From Diogma glabrata (taxonomy: Eukaryota > Arthropoda > Insecta > Diptera > Cylindrotomidae), in NCBI GenBank assembly GCA_963693315.1, contig OY856187.1, forward strand, positions 389,312,885 through 389,376,884: DNA of 64,000 nucleotides. The letters are read 5' to 3'. The notes beneath the pieces were generated by a model. The model was not told where the DNA came from, searched no databases, and saw nothing but the letters and a program-made list of their open reading frames with translations. Of the stretch, positions 23,458 to 36,900 are shown one piece after another. Position 1 is the stretch's first letter; the number at the start of each line of letters is the position of its first letter. The position numbers and the translations under genes are program-made.

Positions 23458-24764
23458 AATATGATTCACCAAAAACCCCATCCTTTACCCTGAATCCATA
23501 GCCGAAATTAAGAGCAGTCTGATAAAAAACCGATTTGTAAAAATGTTGCTGTTGTAGTAATCGGAGATTCTTGACGTTGAATTCAGTTAAAAAACTTCTG
23601 ACATGTATTTTGTTACAAGCAAAATTTTTTTATCATTAATTGCATCGTTTGTTCACAAAAGAAAACTAAATCTCTTCAGAAATGATTGATATTCGATTCA
23701 ATCAGAACGTCACATAGCTGCACATTAAATCGTTTTGTTTTATTTTAAAAACGGAGAACAAAAATTAAACAGTTCATAAAAAACTGAATTACAAAAATAC
23801 AAATAATAAAATATTTCTAATATTTGAATATAACATCGAGTCTCTAAACGCGAATCTTTTCAAAATTTGTTTCTTTTGATTAGAGCTAAACTCCATTAAA
23901 GGCGATTGCGATCATCCTATCCCTCAAAACAAGGGAACCATAATTAATTTTTTGCGAAAACTCGAATGTGACTTGCTAAATCGCTTAAAGAATTTTCAAA
24001 TACAGTTATAATATAAGGACTTTCATACGCTATAATTAATACTTGAAACCTTTTTTTAAAAAACAAATAAATTTTTATGTTTAATAAGTTACACATGGAA
24101 CACTTGGTATAAAATGTTATTCATAACTAAATTAATCTAATACTCCGTGTATAAAACTTAAAATTCTTTAAGTATAAAATGGACAGTTCCGTTTTTCATA
24201 AATTATTACTATTGCTCCAATTAAATTGTCAAATGTACCATTTCTAAACCATGTTTTAATTAAGTGATATCATTTAAAACAATATAAGTATTCTAGAAAA
24301 ATAGGGGTTTTCAAGTGACAAATTCACAAGTGATTACAAATTGTCTATAACTATTTTTACCAATATAAAATAAATATAAATTATTCTAAGTAAAAGAGCC
24401 TCTATTTATAGAGTAGCAAATTGATCAAAGAAATTCAGATTCGTCTATAAATCAAAAATAAGAATTAATATTATAATTAAATTAAAATAAATTAAGTTTT
24501 AAATTCTAACTAGTTGAAAATATTTGTTTTAGTTTATATGGAATCACTTTGTAAAAACTTGATTTTTTTTTGTTTTAATTTAACTACATTTCACACATAA
24601 ATTTAACTTTAGTATGTTTTTAAGTTAAATTCATACACGCATTTATACCATTCATACTTTAAAAATATTATACAGTTGAGCTTTTAAATTTATACTTTCG
24701 ATAATTTTGAATTCAATTCCATTAAAATGGATTACTTTGAACGGAAGAATTTATACTATTTGAA
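23458..24764. other. Downstream flank and probable 3' UTR of Stim
   Basis: Minus-strand sequence following the Stim stop codon. No strong AATAAA lies within the first kilobase. An ATTAAA is present on the minus strand near 24575. No other coding sequence was recognised. Confidence 0.4.
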
Positions 24765-24981
24765 CTAGTTGAAAAATTTATTCTTCTTCTTTCCAAATGG
24801 GAAATGTAATTTTCGACGTCTTCGTTTGTGTTCATCATCGATACTGGACGAATCAGTTGAGTATGTATCTTCCATTTGGGGATCAATACCGGTTGTCGTC
24901 GACGATACAGTTTGGGGCGAGGGCTCCAAGGCCACCATGTTTGCATTTTCATTCCTTTCCAATTGGTTTCCACATACGATA
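24765..24981 (-). CDS. Stim: Stim last coding exon (polybasic C-terminus)
   Basis: Acceptor TTTTAG before 24981. One base completes the Ser codon begun in the previous exon, then 71 codons and TAG at 24767-24765. It encodes a Ser/Thr-rich linker (VSSTTTGIDPQMEDTYSTDS), an acidic SSIDDE, and a basic-aromatic end (KRRRRKLHFPFGKKKNKFF). That end resembles the Lys-rich plasma-membrane anchor of STIM proteins. It is isolated by 8.2 kb from the preceding exon. Confidence 0.9.
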
Positions 24982-27900
24982 CTAAAAGTAAAAAAGAAAT
25001 GTATGGAAATAACTAGATTAGTTTTATTTATTAATTACGTAAATTGTTGGATGTGTTTTAGACGGTTATGCAGATTTTTATAAATCAAATAAGAACTACC
25101 AAATCGATAACACTAGTTTACAAATTTTGAACTTGTTTTGTCTCCCTGACTAAAACCCAACTTTTCTTGTAGATTTGGACCTGCTGAACCTGCTATCATA
25201 TTCAATTTTTTAGGTTAGCTCTTCTTTATGAGATATTCATGAAAAACCAATTTTTTCGGTGAAAATTTTTTTTATTCCGGTTTTTGGATCGCATATTTTA
25301 CAAAACAAACAAATTACATGTATTAATGAAACAAAACAAGTGCATAGTAAAGATGCTAAAAAACATTTTGTGTTATTTTTTGTAAACATCCATCAAGGTT
25401 CTGGAAGTTACACTCGAAAGAAGTTGAAAAAAAAATCAAAAATTTATGTTTTTTTTAAATTTTTCAATATTCAACGGCATAAATTTTTAACAACAATGAC
25501 AGTAAATTTTTTTAATTTCTTGAAACCTATATTTAATTTAATTTCCTGTCTTTTAAGTTAAAAAACACGAATGTTGGTGCAGGTTGCACCATGTTATTCA
25601 GGTTTTCCAAAAAAAAAATCAAAACTCAAAATTTGGAAAAAAATTTTTTTTACTACGAATAATTTAAGTTCTGCAACATAATTGATTTATATTTGAGTTG
25701 TTATATTTTGTAGAGTGAGTAGATTTTCGAATTAAAACTGCGATCTATTTTGAGTTTTCCTTATTTCAACCGCGTTTATGTATTTTTTCGGCCCCATCTA
25801 ATGGGCTTGGCAGTTTGACGCAGTGATGGGGCTCAGTAGACTCAGTGATCTTAGGAGCTACCACGGTAGGGTCACCCATGCCGTTAGGTCCTCGGTGAGA
25901 ATCGAAGCCAAGATCAAGTCCAAAACCCAAAGCTAAGGTGAGACACGTACGCCGAAAGCTTAGCATGGTCAAGGGGGTGCTTGATTGTTAGTACGGAGCT
26001 CTGGATACCGGGCGTCCCCCAGTTTCAATAGCCTTCCAACAGCACAGGGCTCTGTTGTGGTTGACCAATGTATCTCCCTACTTTCTCCATAAATATTGTA
26101 TGGAAAACTATAAAGTTTTAGATGAGAGCGATGCTTCTCCAAACGCATCACATAAACTAACATCAAAACTGTGCACCATGTCCTACTCTAGGATCATGCC
26201 TGATTTATCAGCTTATTCTAAACCAGACAGCACACATGCCATGTCTGACTCTAGGATCATGCCTGATTTATCAGCTTATCCTAATTCGGATAGTAAACAC
26301 ACCATGTCTGACTCTATGGTAATGTCTGATTCACCAGCTTACTCTAAGTCAGACAGAAGACCTGTACGATATAGACAAAAATCAATAGTACCTAAATTAA
26401 GTTGCGTTCAGATTAATCTGCACAGATCAGAAATGGCCTCAGTTAATTTGAGCCGGTTAATTGAACAGGATGCTCACGATCTTGCGTTTATACAGGATGC
26501 TCACAATGTTGCGTTTATACAGGAGCCGTGGGCAGATAGTAAAAAAATTAAAGGTCTATCGTCAAACAAAAATACAAAACTGATCTATTTCTCAGATGTG
26601 GAAAGACCGCGAACCGCGATTCTCTTCAACAAACATCTGAAAATATTTCCATTGAATGAATTTATCTGTATCTTACAACGGTCCAGATAGAAATTCATCT
26701 TCCTCAAGGTGGATTTCGTAAATTCATTTTAGCTTCTGCATATTTCCCGGGCGATGAGGACGAGACACCACCAGAAGTGGTAGAGAAACTCATCAAGTAT
26801 TGCAACAATAACCATTATAACCTCATAATAGCGTGTGATGCTAACGCTCATCACACCGTGTTGGGAAGTAGCAACATTAACACAAAAGGCGAGCGTCTGC
26901 TTCAATTTTTGTATACAAACAATATGTTTATTGCAAACAAAGGTAGTGAGCCTACCTTTAGAAACGCAATCAGAGGCGAGGTCCTTGACCTTACTTTAAC
27001 TAACATAAACGCTACTAACCATATTAAGAACTGGCATGTTTCGAAGGAAGCTTCTATGTCTGATCATACTTGTATATGTTTCAACATAGAACACTACCCG
27101 AAGAGCATCCAGGACTTTAGAAACCCAAGAAAAACCAACTGGGAACTTTACACAACATATCTTCATGATAATGTAAATAGTTGCGGCAGTATCAACTCTA
27201 AATTTGAGCTTGACTCTGCAGCAAATAATTTACAAGAAATTATCACTGAAGCATACAACCTTAATACTCCAATAACTCAATCCAAAAGATGCAGAGATGT
27301 ACCTTGGTGGAATGGTAACTTGGAGAGGAAAAGGAATAAAGTTCGCAAGCTCTTTAACAGAGCAAAAACTACAAATAATTGGACAGAGTACCGAGTAGCT
27401 CTAACCAATTATAATAAAGAACTCAGACAATCAAAAAGAAATAGCTGGAAAGAGCTCTGCGAGACGATAGATAATCTGCCTGCTGCAGCTCGACTCCAAA
27501 AATTGATGTCGTCTGATCACACAAACCCTCTAGGCTCAATCTGCAAACCAAGTGGTACGTATACTACCAACTGCATTGAGACACTAGATACTTTACTTCA
27601 AACCCACTTTCCGGGCTCAATAGAATGGAGCACAGAAGATAATGCCAACGAAGACGTACATCTTCTAGATCCTGCAACTAAAAGTACTGCAGATCATTTA
27701 GCCAACACAATTTTCACCCCCAACAAAGCGAGATGGGCTATAGAATCCTTCGGTCCGTATAAATCTCCAGGAGGTGATGGAATTTTTCCGGTATTTCTGC
27801 AAAGGGGTCTAACAATCATTCTTCCATATCTCATGCGTTTGTTCAAAGCAAGCTTTCGCCTTGCTTACATTCCTCAGATATGGCGAGAAACCAAAGTTGT

Positions 27901-30900
27901 TTTTATACCTAAGCCAGAAAAAAAACCTAATGAAGCCAAATCATACAGACCTATAAGTCTTACATCTTTTCTATTAAAAACAATGGAAAAGATGTTGGAC
28001 TATCACATCCGTCATGTATGTCTTAAACAAAACCCTATCAACTCTAGCCAGCATGCCTATCAGACTGGGAAATCTACTGAAACGGCGTTGCACAAAATGG
28101 TGAAAGAAATTGAGAGCACCCTAAACTATAAGGAGGCACTTGTTTGTACATTTATGGACATACAAGAAGCCTTTGACAATGTCCACTTCAATGCTATCAT
28201 TGAAATGGCCACAAAGAAAAATATAAACCCGCTTATCATTGCGTTGATTATCAAGATGCTACAGAGTCGTCAGTCGGAAGATAACGGCTACACTAGGCGA
28301 TTATTCAGTGACTGTTACTGCATCTAGAGGCTGCCCGCAAGGGGGCGTGCTCTCTCCGCTGCTTTGGCTAATGGTGGCTGATGATCTCCTCACTAAGCTA
28401 AATGATTCCGGCTTCAACACTGTAGGCTATACCGACGACTTGGCAGTCATGGTTAGAGGGAAACATGACTCCATTGTCGCTGGTCGAACCCAGACGACTC
28501 TTAATATTGTATCAAAGTGGTGCAACAGATTGGGACTGTCGATCAACCCACAAAAAACAAGCATTGTCGTTTTCACAAACAGGAGAAACTTTAATTTCAT
28601 TTCTCCTGTTCTAAACGGCGATCCAATACAAACATCAAAAGTGGTTAGATATTTGGGTGTGATCCTGGATGGCAAACTAACCTGGAACTCACACCTGAAA
28701 TATACCTCCGATAAGGCAAACAAAGTTTTCTTCACATGCAGAAACCTGTTTGGGAAAACATGGGGTCTTAGCCCAAAAATGATACTTTGGTTGCACCAAA
28801 GTCTTATTAAACCAATTCTAACATATGCAGCTTTAGTTTGGTGGCCTAAAACGCGCCAAATAACTGCTCAAAATATGTTTACAAAAATACAAAGGCTTGT
28901 GTGTCTTGTGGCTTGTGTGTCAAAATACAAAGGCTTGTGTGTCAAAACCACGCCAACGTCAGCAATGGAAATTCTTCTAAAGCTTTCTCCATTGCACCTA
29001 CATGAAAAAACCTGTAGCGGTGTTGAGCGTTCACAGACTGCAGCTCACAGAAGGGTTTAAGCCGGGTAATCTAACCGGACACCTTAAAATCCTTTCTGAA
29101 TTACAAGTTGAAATGCGTACATACCATATTTCGGATTGTATGCCAAAAACAATAGATTTAGACAGGCACTTTGATGTCAAGATATTGGCCAGAGATCGTA
29201 TTAAAAACTACATACGGTCACTGCCACATAACGCCAGCATCTGGTACACAGATTGTTCTCGAACCAATATGGGCACGGGAGCAGGAGTGTTTGGTCCTAG
29301 AACAAAGCAAACGGTTGCCCTAGGCACCACACCACAACAACCATATTTCAAACCAAAATTTTTGCCATTAGCAGTTGCGCTGTGCTATGTGCTGAAAGAA
29401 AATACCAAAATATTGAAATATATATTATCTCTGACAGCCAAGCAGCACTCTTGGCACTAAAATCTACGCGCTTTGATTCAAAACTGGTATGGGAATGCTA
29501 CCAAATTCTACTAAAAATCTCCTGCAATAATAAAGTACACTTGTGTGGGCACCTAGCCACACAGGAATACAAGGAAATGCTATCGCTGACGCTTTAGCAA
29601 AGCAAGGGGCCGATAAAAAGTTTGTTGGACCGGAACCATGCTTCGGAATGGCCAAGAGTTCGCTCAAAAGCACAATTCAAACATGGGAACAGGAACAAAA
29701 TGCTAAATTATGGAGAAGCAGAGAGGGACTAGTACACTCTAAGAAGTTTCTAGGTAACCTCCCTGTTTCACCCTTAAAAACAATCGACTTAAACAGAGAG
29801 TCTCTAAGAATTTTAACGTGGTGCGTTACTGGACATGGTCCTCTAAACCACCATCTTAACAAAATGGGCCTTATTGTTTCCGACAAGTGTAGATTCTGCT
29901 ACTCGGACGCGGAAACGATGGAACACGTCATCTGCAGCTGTCCTGAACTCTCTGGGCACAGATACAACCAACTTGGTCATAGAAGACTAACACTTCCATT
30001 ACCACAAAACGTCACTTCAATTGAGCTAATTAATTTTATTAAAAGTCTCAACTTGGATGACAGAATACAACCAGTAACGGCTCAGACGACGACTGACTAA
30101 TAAAACAATCAGGGTAAGCACAATAGACCTTCATGTCGCAGTGCTACTTAAACTGCAAGTCTCATGGCCTTCCAATAAAAAAAAATGTATTTTTTCTTTT
30201 CTTTTTGTGCGTAATCGTAAATAATGTTTTACAAGTTCAGTCGTTCTCAAACATCAGTTAAGAATTCTTTTAAAATAGTAAAGTGTAAAGTTAATTTATT
30301 TAAATGGCGTCGTCAAGAAGTTTCAAGTGTAAAAATAGACCAAATTCATTTTGTTTAATTTGTGGAATCACCCCATTTATAAGAATTACATATCTTTATT
30401 ACTTCGGCATAGAATTGAATATAGAATTGAATGAAGATAAACCGTTGATGTTGAAAAATAGTTATGTCAACTGCAACTTAACACATTTAAGATGGTACAA
30501 CAGAGAAAATGTTAATTTAATGATTTAACGTTGTGTTACGACCAGGTTTTGACCATAACTCGCAATTTTAACTCGAAAATCTGTATAACAATTCATAGAT
30601 AAATCAATTATGTTGCAGAATTTATTTTTTTCTTAGTCAAACATTTTTTTTTTTTGAATTTTTTGGGAAAACCTGAATAACTTAAAAGACAGGAAATTGC
30701 ATTAACTATAGGCTCCAAGAAATTAAAAATATTTGAATCATTGTTTGTTCAAAATTTATAGCGTTGAATATTGACAAATTTTAAAAAAACGTAAATTTGC
30801 GACTTTTTTTTCAAATTTTTCGATTGTAACTTCCAGAATCCTTGATGGACTTTTACAAAAAATAGCTCAAAATGTTTGTTAGTATCTTTGTTATGCACTT

Positions 30901-33900
30901 GTTTTATTTATACATTAAATTTGTTTGTTTTGTAAAATATGCGATCCAAAAACCGAAATAACATTTTGGTTCAACGAAAAAAGTGTTTTTCCGTGAATAT
31001 CTCAAAAACAAGAGCTAACCTAAAAAATGAATATGATATTCGTGTTCAGCAGGTCAAAATCTATAAGAAAAATTGGGTTTTATTTATCGAAATTTTTCTT
31101 GTAAACTAGTGTAGTTAATTATTTGATTCTTGGTTTTGAGCTGCGCCAAAAATATTTTGAAATTATTTCTTAGTATTGTTTTTATTTAGCAACGGTAAAC
31201 GGTCTTAAGGTAAAAAAAAGTAATTTGTAGGATATGTGTTTGGAATAAAATTACAGGGCCAGGGGATATAATAATTGTGATAATTGTTAAAGGAAAAAAA
31301 AAGTCTGATAATTTGAAATTTTATTTACGGTATCAACGGTATCACTTTTTCCACCAGACAGAAATTTGAATATATTTTCAACTTAAAATCAAACAATCTG
31401 CTACATGCTTAAAAATGCTGTATTAAGGATATAAAACAAGGATAGATACAACGTTCAAGGCATCAATATCTCCAATATACTAATGGAGGAGAAGAACGTC
31501 TGTATGATGCAATTGTATGTTAGCTCTATTTTATTGTTTATACACGTTCGAATATAGATGCAGTCGAATCTTCGCTGATATCAGTATTCAATTATAGATT
31601 CTGCAAAAGATTGCCTATAGAAGATTGAATGAATTCAAATATTTGAAAATCAAAACGAAAAAAATGTAATAATCACATTCGCTACTAAACTCTTGCTGTT
31701 TGATCTTAATCCTTAGAAAATAAAACGATGGCTATTGCAGGTTGTTTTAAATGTCTTTGTTTTTATTTCTAGTCAGTAATAGTTATTTGTTTAACTAGGC
31801 AGCAAAGTAGTAGATTGACTGCCGCGGCTGATAGTTCATAGCCGAGCGAGCGAGGCTAGGAATTCAGCCAAGGCAGTCAATCTACCTTGCTGCCGAGTTG
31901 AACATATAATTTTTTCTCCGATTAATTACAACGATATGTAATTTAATAATTATTACTTTAGAAATAAAGCAAAATTTTAAAAATGAAAAAAAAAATCGAT
32001 TAAAAAATTTTTTTTTTAATCGCAATATCTGTTTATTTCTATGAAGTCTAATTATTTTGCTGCCTAGGCAGCAAAGTACTTGCTTTGCTGCCTAGGCAGG
32101 AAAAATGCCACTTTGCTGACTGAAATAAGTCTGCAAAATTTATATTTGCTGTCTATCGGAGAAAAAATATTTTTTTTGTATCAAAGGAGTTATCGAAACA
32201 CGATTCACGCAAGGGTGAATCGACGTTAATATTTTTGGTTACTATTTCTTCATAAAATGTTAAACCATGAAATTATTTTTGATGTTTTTTGTTGTTTGAT
32301 AATAAAGTTTGATATGCATAAATTTTTATAGAAAATCAAAATATTATTTGAAATAATTTGAGAAAAAACGCTTTAGGGTTTTAAATTAAAATTTATATTT
32401 TTATGCGCAAATTTCGAATTTGTTTGAATTTCATTAATTTTCCATGACAACAATGGATTGTTTTGTATTGCATTATGCACTAGTGCGTAATCAATATATT
32501 ACGTTAATGCCGCCTAAGCGGCAATTAAATTAAATTACTAAAAACTGTATTATAAGTCACACTTCTTAGTTTGGTCGTAGAAATTCTAATTTTAAACAAG
32601 TTTTTATTGGAACTGTTCAAACAAACAGTTTCTAGTTTCATTCAAAGATGAAAGCGATTTTTTTCTGTTGAACACTTTTTTAATTCATAAAGTTTAGTGA
32701 TTTAAGAAATAATTATGGAGCTTTTTTGACAAAGCACAATCATTCGTCCTTTCTCTATACATATTAGATATCTTAATGTGAAAAGCCGAGGTGAGGACAC
32801 AATCAACATAATTACTAAAGTATTTATATTTTTCATATACAAATTCAAAAATAAAATTAAATAAATTATGATTTATTTTTTTACAGTTAAATTTCAATGC
32901 AAATAGTAACTTAAATCAATAAAATTAAAATAACCCTATAATAAAATTAAAACATGCTAATAATTCAAATATGCAATTTTCCTGTTGTTCAATATTACAT
33001 TCAGAATAAATGATACCCCAATGTTGAATAGTTTTCAACATAAGCGACAAGCATTATTATACAGTTAAGAATGATCTTAAAATTCTAAATTTCTCTAATC
33101 ATGCTTCCTACAAAAATCTAAGATTCTACATAACAAAAATAAAAATAAACAAACCTTTGCTGCGAAGGTAACCTTCTTGGTGGGGGTAATGGTGCTCTGC
33201 CAAGCAATTGCGATACTTGGATAGGAAGTTGTTTTTTTGTGCGTGGTACTGGCACAACACGATCTACTGATTGGGTATGACGTTGGTTTTCATCATTCAA
33301 ACAATTCGAACTAGCCAAATAATAAATAATAAAAGTAATAATAAAATAAAATTAAAACTAAAAGCCAGAAAAAATAAATTAACCTAAGATAAAAAAAATA
33401 CATTAATTTAGCATAACTCACCTTTCTATACAAGTACTATTTTGTTGTGTTGAGCTTTGTGGCGAGGAAGACTGACCGCTAAGTACAGGATTTGAATTTG
33501 AATGTGAAATTGTTGATGACGTTGAATTTTGTTGGTTTAAATTATTTATACTGTTATTATGATTCTGTAATTGAAGTTGAGATGCTGAAGGCAGAGAAGA
33601 TGATCCAACAATAAATGACACAGAGTGATTATCACCTTCATCACTTGCGGACGAATCCTCACCAATAAATTTACTACTCCCATCAACAATTCCTAAAGTA
33701 AGAGAATAAAATTGTTTTTTTTTCTTTTCCTTCATAACGTACAAACAAAAATGTTGGGGACATCGGATGGGTGTAAATATAGGAAATTTGTTCAAGATAG
33801 ATAATTTTTAAATTTGCTAATCATATATATTTTTAGCAACTAAACGAAAAAAAAATATCAAGGAGTAGTCAAAGGGTAAAAATTGAAATATGTGCGCATT

Positions 33901-36900
33901 CCACTTTTCATTATCAGATTCGTTGCAATAAGTCACTGTGGGTGGATGTAGCAAATGCCTTGACACAATTAAAACAGCACAAACACAAATTAACTCAACG
34001 AAAAGGAAAGTTCGTAATTTTTATAAAGTTAGTGATACCAAAACCATTTTATAAATTTTTTAACAATTTAAAAAGGTCATGTTCGGAGCAAGTACGTTAA
34101 ACTTGAAATGCCATGTTAAATTGTTTTTTTCTAGTTATTATGTACCACAACAATTCAAAACAAAGAAAAAGAAATTAAGTATATATAGAATTATGTGCAT
34201 AATAAAAGCATATATAAAATAATGATCTTGACCCAAAAAGAGTAAATAAAACAAAATTGGATTGAAACCAAAATACTTTCTATTTTCGATGAAAAACGTG
34301 ATCTACGCAGGTGAAAAAGTCGAAATTTGAACTTGACCATTTTTGATTTTCCTAAAACTTGGCATATAAGTAGTATGGATAAAATAAAAATTACAACTTA
34401 TTTTAAAATTTTTTTAAGGTGCATAGTTTGAGCACAGGGGGCACCCCAACATGCATGAAAAATGAAAATTCTACCAATCTGATGTAACTTTGAAATTAAA
34501 TTGTTCAAGAACGGCTATACCGAGTTCATCAAACTTTTTTTTGTTTGATAGATGATTAGTTAGTCCTTTGAAAAAAAATTTATTAATTGTTTTTAGAATT
34601 AATTTTTAAATAAAAATATTAAAAAAACTGTTTTAAAGATGGCGCTAGGGTCGAAGATCAATTGGAATTTAATTAATTTTTTTTTTCTGAAAATAGTTCT
34701 ATCCTTACTCTAAAATATATCAAATTAACTCAGAGGAGTTAATTTTTGTTCTTGAGATATTTAATTTTAAAGATTTTTAGTACGACTGAAATTCAAATTT
34801 TTCTTCATTTTTTCAAACAACTTCCATTAACAAAAAATTTTAAAATCAATTATATTTTAACTTTTTTTTTTTTTTAAATATAGCTCTAACCTTACTTTAA
34901 AATATATCAAATTTACAAAGAGGCGTTAATTCGTGTTCTTGAGATATTTAATTTTAAAGATTTTTAGTCCGATTAATATTCTAATTGTTCATTATTTTCT
35001 GGAAGTTCAGTGGTTAAAATTTTTTGATGATATAAATTGTTCGAAAAAATAATGAAGAATTAGAATATTAATAGGACTAAAAATCTTTAAAATTAAATAT
35101 CTCAAGAACAAACATTAACTCCTCTGAGTAAATTTGATATATTTTAGAGTAAGGATAGAACTATTTTCAGAAAAAAAAAAATTAATTAAACTCCAATTGA
35201 TCTTCGACCCTAGCGCCATCTTTAAAAAAGTTTTTTAAATATTTTTATTTAAAAATTAATTCTAAAAACAATAAATTAATTTTTTTTTCAAAGGACTAAA
35301 TAATCATCTATCAAACAAAAAAAAGTTTGATGAAATCGGTATAGCCGTTCTTGAGTAATTTAATTTCAAAGTTACATCAGATTGGCAGAATTTTCATTTT
35401 TCATGCATGTTGGGGTGCTCCCTATGCTCAAACTAAGCACTTTAAAAAAATTTTAAAATAAGTTGTGAGCAATTTCACGCAAGTTCAGCAAATTTTTGGG
35501 AAATTTTGACCTGACCCCTTTTAATTTTGATGATTTTTTGTTTATGGATAGTCTTTCATAAATAAAAAATACAAGTTCTCTTAGAATTTTTTTTTTCGAC
35601 CAGGGGTCTTCACAGGGTGCCCCTCAATTTTTTGTTATTTTGTGATGTGAGTGCATTTCGACGAGCGATTGTAGAAAAACTACTCAATCGATTTTCATAA
35701 ATGATGTGTCGTTGAATAGGTATTGAAACAAAGTTTTTAAAAATGTACACTGTTAATTTTTTGAAATAATTTTTAACGTTGTAACATAAGAAAAAAACGG
35801 TGTAATTGAAAAAAAGATGGCACAGCCTTTTTTTTTTTGTAAACTAAATTGAAGCTTATTTTATATCTAACCACTTGTGAAAGTTTAGGAGATGCATTAT
35901 TTTTTGTTTTAGAGATAAAATTCGTTGTGCATATGACTGTCGGGAATCAGTTTTTTTTGTTCTGAAGGAAAATTATAAAAATGGCGATTTTTAGATTCAG
36001 ATTTTTTTTTTATGTTAAATATCAAATATTTTATTATTAAATGAACTTTTTAAAAAGCAATTTCAGTCAAGTTCAGCAAAATTTTGCGACATTTTGACTC
36101 GACCCTTTTTAATTTGGTTTATTTTTAGTTTATAGATAGCCTTTGATAAATGAAAAATACGACTTCAAGTATAATATAAATTATTATATTTTTAAATATA
36201 GTAATATAATTATAATAACAATATAAATGGTATGTCGTAGAATAGGTGTTAAAAAGAAACTTTTGAAATTGTGCATTGTTAGTTTTTTAATCCTATTCAA
36301 CGGTGTTACATAAGAAAACAAGTTTAAAAGGTGAAGCTTGCATCTAATCCCACTTTTTTATTTTTTTTTTTAAATAAAATTGAATTTTATTTGTATTTAC
36401 CTGTGAATTTGCCTGTTAATCCGTTAATCCTTTAAAAGGAGGCTGTTTTTTTAGATATGCATGATTGAAAAATTTGAAAATCCTACTTTTAATTTTAAGT
36501 GAATATAGGCGTAAACTAATATGGATTAAAAATAAATAAAAACCATCTTAAGGATTTTAAACTATATATGGCTGTAATTAAGACAAAGATTTCAAAAGGT
36601 TGAATAGATGCTGTAGAGTAGTAAATGTAGAGTAATTATATTGGGTCATAAAAAATAGGCGTATATAATCTTTATTGATGCCTGCATTACTATTTTTAAT
36701 CCCATTTTTGTTATATAAATAAAGTTTTAAATTGGTCACTATCAGTTAATTTCTATCACTTTAACAAAAACTTTCAAAATTTAATTTTTCTAAAATGAGT
36801 GAATATAAATGCGTTAAACCATTTTCAAATTCTAAGTGTTCTTCAAATAAAAGGAAAATCACAGAGAATGTTCGACAACATTTAAATGTTCTTGGGATTA

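Larger units (their letters stand above)
25790..30184 (+). mobile_element. LINE W: full-length, RNase-H-bearing LINE (I/LOA group)
   Basis: The 12-bp target duplication ATGTATTTTTTC flanks it exactly (25778-25789 and 30185-30196). Order: 5' UTR from GGCCCCATCTAATGGGC, a repeat-bearing N-terminal frame, APE endonuclease, RT, RNase H, a CCHC motif, and a short A tail. The RNase H domain and GCPQGGVLSPLLW motif point to the I group, most like LOA. This is judged from memory without a tree. Frames are broken in several places, so it is a recently decayed copy. Confidence 0.85.
25111..31111. mobile_element. CACTA-terminated DNA element D2, split by LINE W
   Basis: Starts CACTAGTTTACAA at 25111 and ends TTGTAAACTAGTG at 31111. 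Flanks are TAA on the left and TAG on the right. Its arms (about 25111-25690 and 30590-31111) match those of D1, for example GCTCTT..ATGAGATATTCA and the AACTTGAATAACTTG-like block. Between 25790 and 30184 lies a complete LINE, so the DNA element itself is only about 1.6 kb. It sits in a Stim intron. Confidence 0.8.
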
